Positions 45,277 through 53,696 of a stretch of DNA of 59,177 bases are shown in pieces. This DNA is from Pseudomonas sp. PB120 (GTDB lineage Bacteria; Pseudomonadota; Gammaproteobacteria; Pseudomonadales; Pseudomonadaceae): positions 1 through 59,177 of the forward strand of contig NZ_RWIN01000053.1 of the NCBI RefSeq assembly GCF_009761815.1. Direction: 5' to 3'. The stretch's first letter is position 1; every line of letters begins with the position of its first letter. The translations under genes were made by a program, and so were the position numbers. Under the pieces are notes generated by a model, which was not told the DNA's origin, did no database searches, and worked only from the letters and a program-made list of their open reading frames with translations.

Positions 45277-46422
45277 GTGGCGGCGCTCCCATACTGGCGG
45301 CTCTCCAGTTTCTATCTGTTCTATTTCGCCTTGCTCGGTTCGACAGCGCCGTTTCTGGCGCTGTACTTCGATCACCTGGGTTTTTCCAGCGCGCGCATCG
45401 GCGAGCTGGTGGCGATCCCGATGCTGATGCGTTGCGTTGCGCCGAACATCTGGGGCTGGCTCGGCGACTACACCGGGCGACGCCTGGCCATCGTGCGTTT
45501 CGGCGCGGTGTGCACGTTGCTGACGTTTTCACTGATCTTCGTCAGCAAGACCTACGCCTGGCTGGCGATGGTCATGGCGTTGCATGCGTTCTTCTGGCAC
45601 GCGGTGTTGCCGCAGTTCGAAGTCATCACCCTGGCGCACTTGAAAGGGCAGACGTCGCGCTACAGCCAGATCCGCCTGTGGGGCTCCATCGGTTTCATCA
45701 TCACCGTGGTTGCGCTGGGTCGCTTGTTCGAATGGCTCAGCCTCGACATTTATCCGGTGGCGCTGGTGCTGATCATGGCCGGGATCGTGGTCAGCAGCCT
45801 GTGGGTGCCTAATGCCCAACCGGCTCAGGGCGAGCGTCCGGCCGGGGACGGTTTTCTCAAGCAACTGCGCAGCCCGGGCGTGTTGGCGTTTTACGGATGT
45901 GTGGCGCTGATGCAGATGAGCCATGGTCCGTATTACACCTTTCTGACGCTGCACCTTGAGCGGCTCGGTTACAGCCGCGGCGTGATCGGCATGCTTTGGG
46001 CGGTGGGCGTGGTGGCGGAAGTCCTGATGTTTTTGGCCATGAGCAAGATCCTCGCGCGCTTTTCGGTGCGCCGGGTGTTGCTGGCGAGTTTCCTGCTGGC
46101 GGCGTTGCGGTGGTTGTTGCTCGGTTCGTTCGCGCAATTCTTGTGGGTGCTGCTGTTTGCGCAAGTGCTGCACGCGGCGACGTTCGGCAGCTTTCACGCG
46201 GCTGCCATCCAGTTTGTGCAACGCAGTTTTGGCGCGCGCCAACAAGGGCAGGGCCAGGCGCTGTACGCGGCGCTGGCCGGCACCGGCGGCGCACTCGGCG
46301 CGTTGTATTCCGGTTATAGCTGGAATGGGCTCGGGGCCGCCTACACCTTTAGTATTGCCAGCATCGCCGCGTTGGCCGCCGCCGTTATCATTGCCACACG
46401 CATGCGCGAGGACAGGCCATGA
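45277..46422 (+). CDS. MFS permease (HcaT-like, MFS_1_like family)
   Basis: A 381-aa inner-membrane transporter with about 12 helices. The N-terminal YWRLSSFYLFYFALLGSTAPFLALYF and the motif RIGELVAIPMLMRCVAPNIWGWLGD are typical of the 3-phenylpropionate-permease (HcaT) group, related to LacY. The start is GTG; no strong ribosome-binding site is visible, so translation may depend on the upstream aroC message. The substrate is unknown. A small aromatic or sugar compound is usual for the group. Confidence 0.86.
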   Translation: MAALPYWRLSSFYLFYFALLGSTAPFLALYFDHLGFSSARIGELVAIPMLMRCVAPNIWGWLGDYTGRRLAIVRFGAVCTLLTFSLIFVSKTYAWLAMVMALHAFFWHAVLPQFEVITLAHLKGQTSRYSQIRLWGSIGFIITVVALGRLFEWLSLDIYPVALVLIMAGIVVSSLWVPNAQPAQGERPAGDGFLKQLRSPGVLAFYGCVALMQMSHGPYYTFLTLHLERLGYSRGVIGMLWAVGVVAEVLMFLAMSKILARFSVRRVLLASFLLAALRWLLLGSFAQFLWVLLFAQVLHAATFGSFHAAAIQFVQRSFGARQQGQGQALYAALAGTGGALGALYSGYSWNGLGAAYTFSIASIAALAAAVIIATRMREDRP

Positions 46423-46496
46423 GCCTCGCCGTTGAATTATTGTTTGAGTGCGGATTGAAGATGCGCTCGACCCTGACCCGTTAAGGAATTGCCCTG

Positions 46497-47030
46497 ATGA
46501 GCAGCCTGTCCGTTTACCACGTCTCGAGCCCTGACCTTCCGAACAAGGTGCTGACCCATTTGGAAGACATCGCCTCGACCCTGGCCGAGCACGGCGTTCG
46601 CTTTGACCGCTGGCAAGCGGCGGCGAAAATCCAGCCGGGGGCCCGCGAGGAAGAGATGATTGCGGCGTACCAGGGGCAGATCGACACACTGATGACTGAG
46701 CGCGGTTACCGCACCGTTGACGTGATTCGACTGAGCAGCGAGCACCCGCAAACAACGGAGCACTGCGCCGAGTTTCGCCTTGGCGAGGACAGCACAAGAT
46801 TTTTTGTGGCCGGTCGTGGCCTGTTCACCCTGCACATCGACGATTACGTCTACGCCGTACTGTGCGAGAAGAATGACCTGATTTCGATTCCGGCTGGCAT
46901 GCCGCACTGGGTTGATTTGGGTGAACATCCCCATTTCGTCGCGATCCGCCTGTTCAACAATCCTGAAGGGCTGATTGCCACCTTCACCGGCGATGACATC
47001 GCCAGCCGCTTCCCGGGTCTTGAAGACTGA
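46497..47030 (+). CDS. Acireductone-dioxygenase-like protein without HxH...E metal site
   Basis: A 177-aa cupin clearly homologous to acireductone dioxygenase MtnD (methionine salvage). Start MSSLSVYHVSSPDLPNKVL, RFDRWQAAA, RFFVAGRGLFTLHI, CEKNDLISIPAGMPHW and FTGDDIASRFP all fit. The family metal motif EHxHGEDEVRFF is replaced by EFRLGEDSTRFF (residues 92-103): about four residues are missing, both histidines are lost and the glutamate has become Ser99. Only the fourth ligand, His137, remains. The frame is intact and AAGGAATTG precedes the ATG. No mtnB or mtnC is adjacent, although these commonly flank mtnD. It is probably not a normal dioxygenase: a pseudoenzyme or a decaying copy. Confidence 0.85.
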   Translation: MSSLSVYHVSSPDLPNKVLTHLEDIASTLAEHGVRFDRWQAAAKIQPGAREEEMIAAYQGQIDTLMTERGYRTVDVIRLSSEHPQTTEHCAEFRLGEDSTRFFVAGRGLFTLHIDDYVYAVLCEKNDLISIPAGMPHWVDLGEHPHFVAIRLFNNPEGLIATFTGDDIASRFPGLED

Positions 47031-47060
47031 CTCTTTCGCTCTGAACGGCGATGCACAAAA

Positions 47061-47153
47061 ACTGTGGGAGCGAGTCTGCTCGCGATAGCAATGTATCAGT
47101 CGACATCAAATCGAATGACAGGCCGCCATCGCGAGCAAGCTCGCTCCCACAGT
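47061..47153. repeat. REP-like inverted doublet (GAGCGAGC type)
   Basis: ACTGTGGGAGCGAGTCTGCTCG at 47061 is mirrored by CGAGCAAGCTCGCTCCCACAGT ending at 47153. Confidence 0.8.
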
Positions 47154-47176
47154 TCGTTGACTACATACGGAACAAT

Positions 47177-47455
47177 TTACGCCGAGTGATACGACGGCAA
47201 TGCAAAGCGCTGCTGGCTTTGCAGCATGGAAATTTGTGGCAATTCGCTGGCCTGTTCGGCGATGTCGCGGCGAATGGCGCTGATTACCCACGACAGCTGA
47301 TCACCGGCATGCAATTGCTGGTAGGAAATCGAGCGTTTGAAGATTTTGCCGTCGGCATTGCTCAGGGTCAGCAAGATGCCGCCATCCGGGCGTGCCTGGG
47401 TGGTCACATCGAAGTTGGAGAACAAGGACGAAAATTTTTCCTGGATCAGGCTCAT
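47177..47455 (-). CDS. Small DUF3509-type protein
   Basis: A 92-aa soluble protein beginning MSLIQEKFSSLFSNFDVTTQ and ending FALPSYHSA. I believe it belongs to the Pseudomonas family DUF3509, of unknown function. The ATG at 47455 follows GGAG at a normal distance; an open frame continuing to 47551 lies in A/T-rich non-coding sequence. No signal peptide or membrane segment. It is monocistronic and stands next to an acyl-CoA synthetase gene in the divergent direction. Confidence 0.78.
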   Translation of the reverse strand: MSLIQEKFSSLFSNFDVTTQARPDGGILLTLSNADGKIFKRSISYQQLHAGDQLSWVISAIRRDIAEQASELPQISMLQSQQRFALPSYHSA

Positions 47456-47797
47456 GTCTATCAGCTCCGTTAGCACTTGGTTGGCAAGCATGGAGAGGTA
47501 GTTGCAGCCTTTGTGCCAGCATTCTAAATTTATAAAATCTTTATAAATCAATGGTTTAACTTTTTAGCCAATTTTCGCTTTCGTGCAATCTGCATGAATG
47601 GCCATCGTGCATCCTGCATTTTGCGTGGTCGGTCCCCTATTTATGGAACCAATCGCCGGCCGCGTGCTCATGCGCTTTCTCGCCAGAGCCCGCGGATACA
47701 AAACATTTCAAAAACCGCGTGTACAGCTCAAGAACCGCTGACGTATTTTCGGGGTCATCAACGCCGCCCGACTATAAGAAGACCAACGGGAGCAACC
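47456..47797. other. Divergent A/T-rich region between DUF3509 and acyl-CoA synthetase genes
   Basis: This 342-base gap has no supported gene. Its left part (47521-47575) is strongly A/T-rich with a repeated TTTATAAA pattern, a likely promoter zone. It then holds two direct copies of TCGTGCA-N2-CTGCAT at 47581 and 47605. The remaining sequence up to 47797 shows nothing clear except GGGAG before the synthetase start. Confidence 0.5.
47581..47620. promoter_or_regulatory. Tandem direct repeat TCGTGCA-N2-CTGCAT
   Basis: Two copies begin at 47581 (TCGTGCAATCTGCATG) and 47605 (TCGTGCATCCTGCATT), 24 bases apart, that is a bit over two helix turns. Each half-site contains TGCA. They could be regulator binding sites for either divergent gene. 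Confidence 0.35.
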
Positions 47798-49624
47798 ATG
47801 CGCGACGCGATTACCTGGGGCATGATGCTCCGCAAGCTGCCTGTCATTGCCAAGGCCATTCCCCGGGTGGTCAAGGGCATGAAGGCCGCGAACGTCACGG
47901 ACCCGACCCAATCGTGCGGCCTCGGCTGGAGCTTCGAGCAGGCGACCCTGCGCAATCCAGAGGGGCCGGCACTATTGCATGGCGACCTGACACTCACCTA
48001 TTTGCAAGTCAACCAGTGGGCCAATCGCATTGCCCGTCACCTGATTGCGCAAGGCATTCGAAAGGGCGACGTGGTCGCGGTGTTCATCGAGAACCGCCCG
48101 GAGCTCTTGGTGACGATTCTCGCGGTGGCCAAGGTCGGCGCGGTCAGCGCCTTGCTCAATACCACGCAGACCCGCGACGCCCTCACTCATAGCCTGAAGC
48201 TGGTGTCGCCGGTCGCGATTGTTGTCGGCGAAGAGCTGGTCCCGGCGTTTTCGGCGGTTCGCGCACGGGTGTCCATCGACGCGTCGCGTACCTGGTTCGT
48301 TGCAGACAACGATACTTACAGCACCCCGGGCATTGCGCCGGACGGTTTCATCAACCTGATGACGGCCAGCCTCGGCAGCGACAGCGAAAACCCCGCCAGT
48401 AGCCAGCAGGTTTTTTTCGACGATCCGTGTTTCTACATCTATACGTCCGGCACCACCGGTTTACCCAAGGCTGGCGTGTTCAAGCACGGTCGCTGGATGC
48501 GCAGTTCCGCGAGCTTCGGCCTGATCGCGCTGGATATGCGCCCGGAGGACATCGTCTACAGCACCTTGCCGCTTTATCACGCCACCGGACTGTGCGTGTG
48601 CTGGGGCTCGGCCATCAGCGGCGCTGCGGGGTTTGCCATCCGCCGCAAGTTCAGCGCCAGCCAGTTCTGGAATGACGTGCGCCATTACCGCGCGACCACC
48701 ATTGGCTACGTCGGAGAGTTGTGCCGTTACCTGGTGGATCAACCGCCCAGCGCCGACGACAGCCAACACGGCGTGACGAAGATGATCGGCAACGGCTTGC
48801 GCCCCGGCGCGTGGGCCGAGTTCAAGACGCGCTTTGGGGTCAACCACATCTGCGAGTTGTACGCTGCCAGCGACGGCAATATCGGGTTCACCAACATTCT
48901 CAATTTCGACAACACTGTCGGCTTTTCCCTGATGTCCTGGGAGTTGGTGGCATACGACCACGACAGCGGCGCGCCGATACGTGGCTTACAGGGTTTCATG
49001 CGCAAAGTTGCCAAGGGCGAACGGGGCCTGTTGCTGGCGAAGATCGACGACAAGGCACCACTCGACGGCTACACCGACCCGCAGAAGACCGAAAAAGCGG
49101 TGCTGCATGACGTGTTTGTAAAGGGCGATCGTTATTTCAATACCGGTGACTTGCTGTGCAACATCGGTTTCGGACACGCCCGATTCGTCGACCGTTTGGG
49201 CGACACCTACCGTTGGAAAGGCGAAAACGTCTCGACCACCGAAGTCGAGAATGTCCTGCTGAAACACCCGACGATTTCCGAGGCTGTGGCGTACGGCGTC
49301 GAGATCCGCAACACCAACGGCCGTGCCGGCATGGCGGCGATCACCCCGGCGGAATCCCTGGCGACCCTGGATTTCAGCGAACTGCTGGCCTTCACCCGGG
49401 AGCAACTGCCGGCCTATGCGGTGCCGTTGTTCCTGCGAGTGAAAGTGAAAATGGAGACCACCGGGACGTTCAAGTACCAGAAGACCCGACTCAAGGACGA
49501 AGCCTTCGATCCCGGTAGAACCGGGGATGACCCGATCTATGCCTGGCTGCCGGGGACCGAGACCTACGTGCAGGTCACCGAGCAACTGTTGACGGAGATT
49601 CACAACGGCAAGTACCGCTATTGA
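47798..49624 (+). CDS. Long/very-long-chain acyl-CoA synthetase (FATP-like)
   Basis: A 608-aa AMP-forming ligase that activates fatty acids. The adenylate motif YIYTSGTTGLPKAG is at about residues 212-225, with STLPLYHATGL, the NTGDLL segment (about 448) and DRLGDTYRWKGENVST (about 465-480), a form typical of very-long-chain synthetases and fatty-acid transport proteins. The start at 47798 follows GGGAGCAACC and gives MRDAITWGMML; the frame stays open upstream to 47594, but that part has no ribosome-binding site. It is monocistronic in appearance and divergent from the DUF3509 gene. Confidence 0.9.
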   Translation: MRDAITWGMMLRKLPVIAKAIPRVVKGMKAANVTDPTQSCGLGWSFEQATLRNPEGPALLHGDLTLTYLQVNQWANRIARHLIAQGIRKGDVVAVFIENRPELLVTILAVAKVGAVSALLNTTQTRDALTHSLKLVSPVAIVVGEELVPAFSAVRARVSIDASRTWFVADNDTYSTPGIAPDGFINLMTASLGSDSENPASSQQVFFDDPCFYIYTSGTTGLPKAGVFKHGRWMRSSASFGLIALDMRPEDIVYSTLPLYHATGLCVCWGSAISGAAGFAIRRKFSASQFWNDVRHYRATTIGYVGELCRYLVDQPPSADDSQHGVTKMIGNGLRPGAWAEFKTRFGVNHICELYAASDGNIGFTNILNFDNTVGFSLMSWELVAYDHDSGAPIRGLQGFMRKVAKGERGLLLAKIDDKAPLDGYTDPQKTEKAVLHDVFVKGDRYFNTGDLLCNIGFGHARFVDRLGDTYRWKGENVSTTEVENVLLKHPTISEAVAYGVEIRNTNGRAGMAAITPAESLATLDFSELLAFTREQLPAYAVPLFLRVKVKMETTGTFKYQKTRLKDEAFDPGRTGDDPIYAWLPGTETYVQVTEQLLTEIHNGKYRY

Positions 49625-49720
49625 ATGTGGCTATGGCCGGGCATGAGAAAAAAGAAGTGACAGTGACGGGGCTGCTCGGGAAACTGTCGGCCTTGCGAAT
49701 AACCGAATATGGAGTGCCCG

Positions 49721-50239
49721 ATGTCAGACCAAAGCCGCCAGATGACCCCCGAAGAAGCCGCTGAATTTGCCGAACAGGTATTCAACAAAGCGCGCGAGGG
49801 CGATGCGGCCATGATGGCTGCGCTGCTGACCAAGGGCTTGCCGCCGAACCTGCGCAACCACAAGGGCGACACCCTGTTGATGCTGGCCGCTTACCATGGC
49901 CACGTCGAGACGGTGAAAGTCCTGCTGGAGCACAAGGCAGACCCGGAAATCCGCAACGACAACGGCCAGAGCCCGATTGCCGGCGCAGCCTTCAAGGGCG
50001 ATCTGGCAGTGGTCAAGGCGCTGGTCGAAGGCGGCGCGCAGGTGGAAGGCTCTTCGTTCGACGGCCGTACCGCGTTGATGATGGCGGCGATGTTCAACCG
50101 CGTTGAAATCGTCGACTACCTGATCAGCAAGGGTGCGGACCCGAAAGCCAAGGATGCCAATGGCATCGGCGCGCTGGATGCTGCCAGGACGATGGGGGCG
50201 GTGGATACCGTGGCGCAGCTGGAAAAACTGCTCGGCTAA
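49721..50239 (+). CDS. Ankyrin-repeat protein
   Basis: A 172-aa protein with about four ankyrin repeats between residues 40 and 165 (GDTLLMLAAYHGHVETVKVLL, NGQSPIAGAAFKGDLAVVKAL, DGRTALMMAAMFNRVEIVDYL, each quoted in part). A short acidic N-terminal helix precedes them, and there is no signal peptide, so it is cytoplasmic. Similar proteins sit beside catalase genes in some Pseudomonas (AnkB), but no catalase is here. Partner unknown. I chose ATG 49721 (MSDQSRQ) over 49709. Confidence 0.9.
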   Translation: MSDQSRQMTPEEAAEFAEQVFNKAREGDAAMMAALLTKGLPPNLRNHKGDTLLMLAAYHGHVETVKVLLEHKADPEIRNDNGQSPIAGAAFKGDLAVVKALVEGGAQVEGSSFDGRTALMMAAMFNRVEIVDYLISKGADPKAKDANGIGALDAARTMGAVDTVAQLEKLLG

Positions 50240-50270
50240 CGACTCAACGTATTCTTCAAGCAAACCATAC

Positions 50271-50390
50271 CCCTGTGGCGAGGGAGCTTGCTCCCGCTGG
50301 GTCGCGAAGCGGCCCCAATTATCTGACATGAATTGCAGGTCTTTGTGAGTGCTGCACACTCAAGCGCGAGCAAGCTCGCTCGCCACAGGG
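50271..50390. repeat. REP-like inverted doublet (mixed arms)
   Basis: CCCTGTGGCGAGGGAGCTTG at 50271 is answered by CAAGCTCGCTCGCCACAGGG ending at 50390. The left inner hairpin is GGGAGC/GCTCCC and the right one CGCGAGC/GCTCGCT, so the arms are of slightly different subtypes. Between them are GTCGCGAAGCGGCC and GAGTGC/GCACTC stems. Confidence 0.8.
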
Positions 50391-50417
50391 TTGTAACAAA
50401 TTCACAATTTCGTTAAG

Positions 50418-51758
50418 TCAGTACACCCAAACCTCAACCCGCCGATTCTTGATCCGCCCCTCATCCGCGCTGTTCGCCGCCACCGGCATTTCGGCGCCGA
50501 AGCCACGGATTTCGCGAAACACCACGCCGCTTTTCACCAGTTCCCGCCGCACCGCCATGGCCCGCAGTTTCGACAGCAAATCCGCGCGCGCCGGATCGCT
50601 TTTGGCATCGCCAAACCCGACCAGCGTCACTTGCCGATTGGTTTTGTCGCGCTGTTTTATGTAATCCAGCACCCGCGACAGGTCCTGTCGTGCCTTGTTA
50701 TCCAGCGTGGCGCTACCTTCCTCGAAGCGAAAATTCACCGACAGCCGTTGGGCATGGCGGCTGAGCGCTTGATAACCCTCGGGCATCAGCGCGTTCGGCG
50801 TGACGGTCATGGCCTGCACGGTTTGCGCGATGAAACCGTTGGCGGCGACGATGGCCTGGCCCTTGCTGCTTTGGGCGAACGCCACCAGCGCGTCGGCCCA
50901 GGGATTTTTGCCGTTGGGTGGCAGGTAAAAGAACAACCGGCGCGACAACGGATAGTCTTCCGTAGCGATCAGGCTGTTGAGCGGCAACATGGCCTGGGAT
51001 TGCCCATCGACAATCGCCACGGCTTTGGCCTGGCGCACATAGGGCAGGCCGATGAAACCAATGCCTTGCGGGTCAAGGCTGACCGCGTCGGACAATTGCT
51101 CGCTGGATTCGAAGCGTTTCGCCGCGCCGCTGAGGGTTTTCCCATAGCCGCTGAGGACCAGTTCCTTGAAGGTGTCATAGGTGCCGGACTGGTCATCGCG
51201 CGCATACAGATGAATAGGGCCGCCCGTGCCGCCGAGTTCTTCCCAGGTTTTAGCTTCGCCGCTGAAGATGCGCGCCAGTTGCCCGGTATCGAGTTGATTC
51301 AGTGGGTTTTGCGGGTGGAGGATGATGGCCAGCCCATCGATGGCGATGACTTGTTCGGCCGCGGGGGATTTCAGGTCGCCGAGCGGGGCGAGGGCCTGCA
51401 GTTCGCTGTCCTTGATCGGGCGCGACGACGCGGCGAGGTCCGCGTTGGCGGTTTTCAGGGCGGTGAACCCGGTGCTGGAGCCGTGGGCCGCAATGTCCAC
51501 CACCACTCGGCGACCCTGTGCGGTTTCGCCCACGACGCGCAGTTCGTTGGCGGTGTCCGGGGCTTCGCTGTGAACCTTGAGCAGGCCTTGATCGCGCAGC
51601 AGACCTTCAACCAGCGCCGGGCCCAGCGCCGCACCGATGGTGTTGGAGCCCTGGATGCGCAGCACCGGACCTTGTTCGGGCGTCGGCAAAGCGCCGGCCG
51701 ACACCGTCTGGGGTAGGCCGACACAGAGCATCAACAGCAGGAAAACGCGCAGCGTCAT
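50418..51758 (-). CDS. PstS-like substrate-binding domain fused to OmpA-like domain
   Basis: A 446-aa exported protein. The signal peptide (about 1-21, MTLRVFLLLMLCVGLPQTVSAG) is followed by a PBP type II phosphate-binding-like domain (about 30-300; LRIQGSNTIGAALGPAL, YARDDQSGTYDTFKELVL). The C-terminal OmpA/MotB peptidoglycan-binding domain covers about 335-446 (NFRFEEGSATLDNKA, GFGAEMPVAANS.., GRIKNRRVEVWVY). This would hold a ligand-binding domain on the cell wall in the periplasm. No ABC transporter gene is adjacent. Ligand unknown; the GSNT and DQSGTYD loops suggest a phosphate-like anion. Confidence 0.88.
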   Translation of the reverse strand: MTLRVFLLLMLCVGLPQTVSAGALPTPEQGPVLRIQGSNTIGAALGPALVEGLLRDQGLLKVHSEAPDTANELRVVGETAQGRRVVVDIAAHGSSTGFTALKTANADLAASSRPIKDSELQALAPLGDLKSPAAEQVIAIDGLAIILHPQNPLNQLDTGQLARIFSGEAKTWEELGGTGGPIHLYARDDQSGTYDTFKELVLSGYGKTLSGAAKRFESSEQLSDAVSLDPQGIGFIGLPYVRQAKAVAIVDGQSQAMLPLNSLIATEDYPLSRRLFFYLPPNGKNPWADALVAFAQSSKGQAIVAANGFIAQTVQAMTVTPNALMPEGYQALSRHAQRLSVNFRFEEGSATLDNKARQDLSRVLDYIKQRDKTNRQVTLVGFGDAKSDPARADLLSKLRAMAVRRELVKSGVVFREIRGFGAEMPVAANSADEGRIKNRRVEVWVY

Positions 51759-51835
51759 GCCGGCACCTTATTAAGCCAAAGGAAGTGCCGGGAGAATAAG
51801 TCAGTAAGGTTGCCGAAAGATGACAGTTGCCACTA

Positions 51836-51979
51836 CTGTGGGGGCGGGCTTGTGTGGCGAGGGAGCTTGCTCCCGCTGGGTCGCGAAGCGGCCCCAAAAG
51901 CTATGCGACTGCTCCGCAGCCGAGCGGGACGGTGCGGCGATCCGACAAGCTCCCTCGCCACACAAGCTCGCTCCTACAG
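51836..51979. repeat. Nested REP-like doublet
   Basis: An outer pair, CTGTGGGGGCGGGCTTGTGT against ACAAGCTCGCTCCTACAG, encloses an inner pair, GTGGCGAGGGAGCTTGCTCC against ACAAGCTCCCTCGCCAC. It looks like one doublet (GGCGAGGGAGC type) inserted inside or joined to another (GAGCGAGC type). Confidence 0.75.
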
Positions 51980-51993
51980 GGGGACTGTGTTGA

Positions 51994-52806
51994 TCAGGCC
52001 AGTTCGAGCCAGATCGGCGCGTGGTCCGAAGGTTTTTCCATCCCGCGCAGTTCGTAATCCACGCCGGCATCCTTCACCCGCGGCATCAGGCCGTGGGACG
52101 CCATGATCACGTCAATCCGCAGGCCGCGCTTGGGTTCATCTTCGAAACCACGACTACGGTAGTCAAACCAGCTGAAACGGTCGGACACGTCCGGGTTCAG
52201 GTGGCGGAAGCTGTCGACCAGCCCCCAGTTTTTCAACCGCGCCATCCACTCGCGCTCTTCCGGCAGGAAGCTGCACTTGCCGGTCTTGAGCCAGCGTTTC
52301 ATGTTGTCCGGGCCGATACCAATGTCGCAATCTTCCGGGGAAATGTTCACATCGCCCATCACCACCAGCGGCTGCTCGTTGCTGAACTGGCTTTCCAGCA
52401 GGTGCTGCAGGTCGTTGTAGAACCGTTCCTTGGCCGGGAATTTGGTCGGATGGTCGCGGCTTTCACCCTGTGGGAAATAGCCGTTCATGATGGTCACCGG
52501 TACGCCATTGGCGTCGGCGAACGTGCCCCAGATAAAGCGGCGTTGCGCGTCTTCTTCATCGGTGGCGAAGCCTTTGTGCAGCGCCAGCGGTTCCTTGCGC
52601 GAGAGCAGGGCGACGCCGTAGTGACCCTTTTGCCCGTGGAAATACACGTGATAGCCCAGCGCCTGAACCTCGGCCAGCGGGAACTGGTCGTCATGGACCT
52701 TGGTTTCCTGCAGCCCGATCACGTCGGGTTGATGCTTTTCAATCAGCGCCGCCAGCTGATGCGGGCGAGCGCGCAGCCCGTTGATGTTGAAGGAGACGAT
52801 CTTCAT
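51994..52806 (-). CDS. xthA: Exodeoxyribonuclease III
   Basis: AP endonuclease and 3'-5' exonuclease of base-excision repair. The 270-aa protein matches the E. coli enzyme in length. Active-site pieces are all present: [40 protein letters not shown] (Asp/Asn pair), RIDVIMAS and the C-terminal [10 protein letters not shown]. The start at 52806 gives the family N-terminus; the frame stays open to 52920 without family match. It is divergent from a GNAT gene 174 bases away. Confidence 0.96.
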   Translation of the reverse strand: MKIVSFNINGLRARPHQLAALIEKHQPDVIGLQETKVHDDQFPLAEVQALGYHVYFHGQKGHYGVALLSRKEPLALHKGFATDEEDAQRRFIWGTFADANGVPVTIMNGYFPQGESRDHPTKFPAKERFYNDLQHLLESQFSNEQPLVVMGDVNISPEDCDIGIGPDNMKRWLKTGKCSFLPEEREWMARLKNWGLVDSFRHLNPDVSDRFSWFDYRSRGFEDEPKRGLRIDVIMASHGLMPRVKDAGVDYELRGMEKPSDHAPIWLELA

Positions 52807-52980
52807 GGTCGGCAGTCCTGGCAAAAGGGCGATGCTAGCTGACATGTGGGATTGGGGCCAGTTCAGTCGATGAAGATCCCAAGGTTGGTCTATACCTGTT
52901 GGGAACTGTGACGCCAGCAAAAGGCTCGTACCAATAAGAGCGGCGCCATTTAGAGCGACGCCCCGGGGAGATCAACCGCA

Positions 52981-53631
52981 ATGCCTGAAACCTCGACCGC
53001 CATCGCCGATATCCACATGCTCGACAGTGGCTACTCCCGCGAAGCCCGTTCCCTGCTGTATCAGGCCTACCGACATGAGCCGACGTTCGGCTACCTGTTC
53101 GAAGCCGAACGCCCCGGCTATGAGCAACGGGTCCGAGCCACCGTGCGTGAGCTGGTCAAACAACACTTTCTGCAGGACCTTCCGGCCATCGGCCTGCTGG
53201 TTAACGATCGCTTGATCGGCATCGCGCTGATCGCACCGCCGCAACGTCGCCTGGGCATTACCGAAAGCTGGGCCTGGCGTTTGCGCATGGTGCTGAGCAC
53301 GGGTTTCCGCTGCACCCGTCGCTACCTTGAATATCACGATGCGGTGGCTTCCTGCGTGCCGTCCGATGCGGTGCATGTCTTGCCGTTGCTGGGGATTCAC
53401 CCGCAATTCCAGGGCAAACATTTCGGCGAGCAACTGCTGCAAGCCGTGCACAACTGGTGTGCCGTGGATGAACACTCCCAGGGCGTCATCCTCGACACCG
53501 GGAATCCGCGTTACCTGGAGTTTTACAAACGTCAGGGCTATGAGGAAATCGGCGAAGTGGCCGTAGGACCGATACGCGAGCACGTGTTTTTCCACGCCAA
53601 CCCCCAGGTGCTGCAAACCGCGACAGCCTAG
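52981..53631 (+). CDS. GNAT-family N-acetyltransferase
   Basis: A 216-aa acetyltransferase. The acetyl-CoA motif A is LGIHPQFQGKHFGEQLLQ (about residues 138-155, the QGKHFG phosphopantetheine loop), and the C-terminal motif is NPRYLEFYKRQGYEEIGE. An N-terminal helical part before it is not recognised. GGGGAG precedes the ATG. Substrate unknown. tamA follows 65 bases later on the same strand but is likely an independent unit. Confidence 0.9.
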   Translation: MPETSTAIADIHMLDSGYSREARSLLYQAYRHEPTFGYLFEAERPGYEQRVRATVRELVKQHFLQDLPAIGLLVNDRLIGIALIAPPQRRLGITESWAWRLRMVLSTGFRCTRRYLEYHDAVASCVPSDAVHVLPLLGIHPQFQGKHFGEQLLQAVHNWCAVDEHSQGVILDTGNPRYLEFYKRQGYEEIGEVAVGPIREHVFFHANPQVLQTATA

Positions 53632-53696
53632 AGGTCGAACTTTCCCGGCACCCGAGGCTCTATCACGCTCTCAAGCTCGTGATAGCATCCGCGCCT

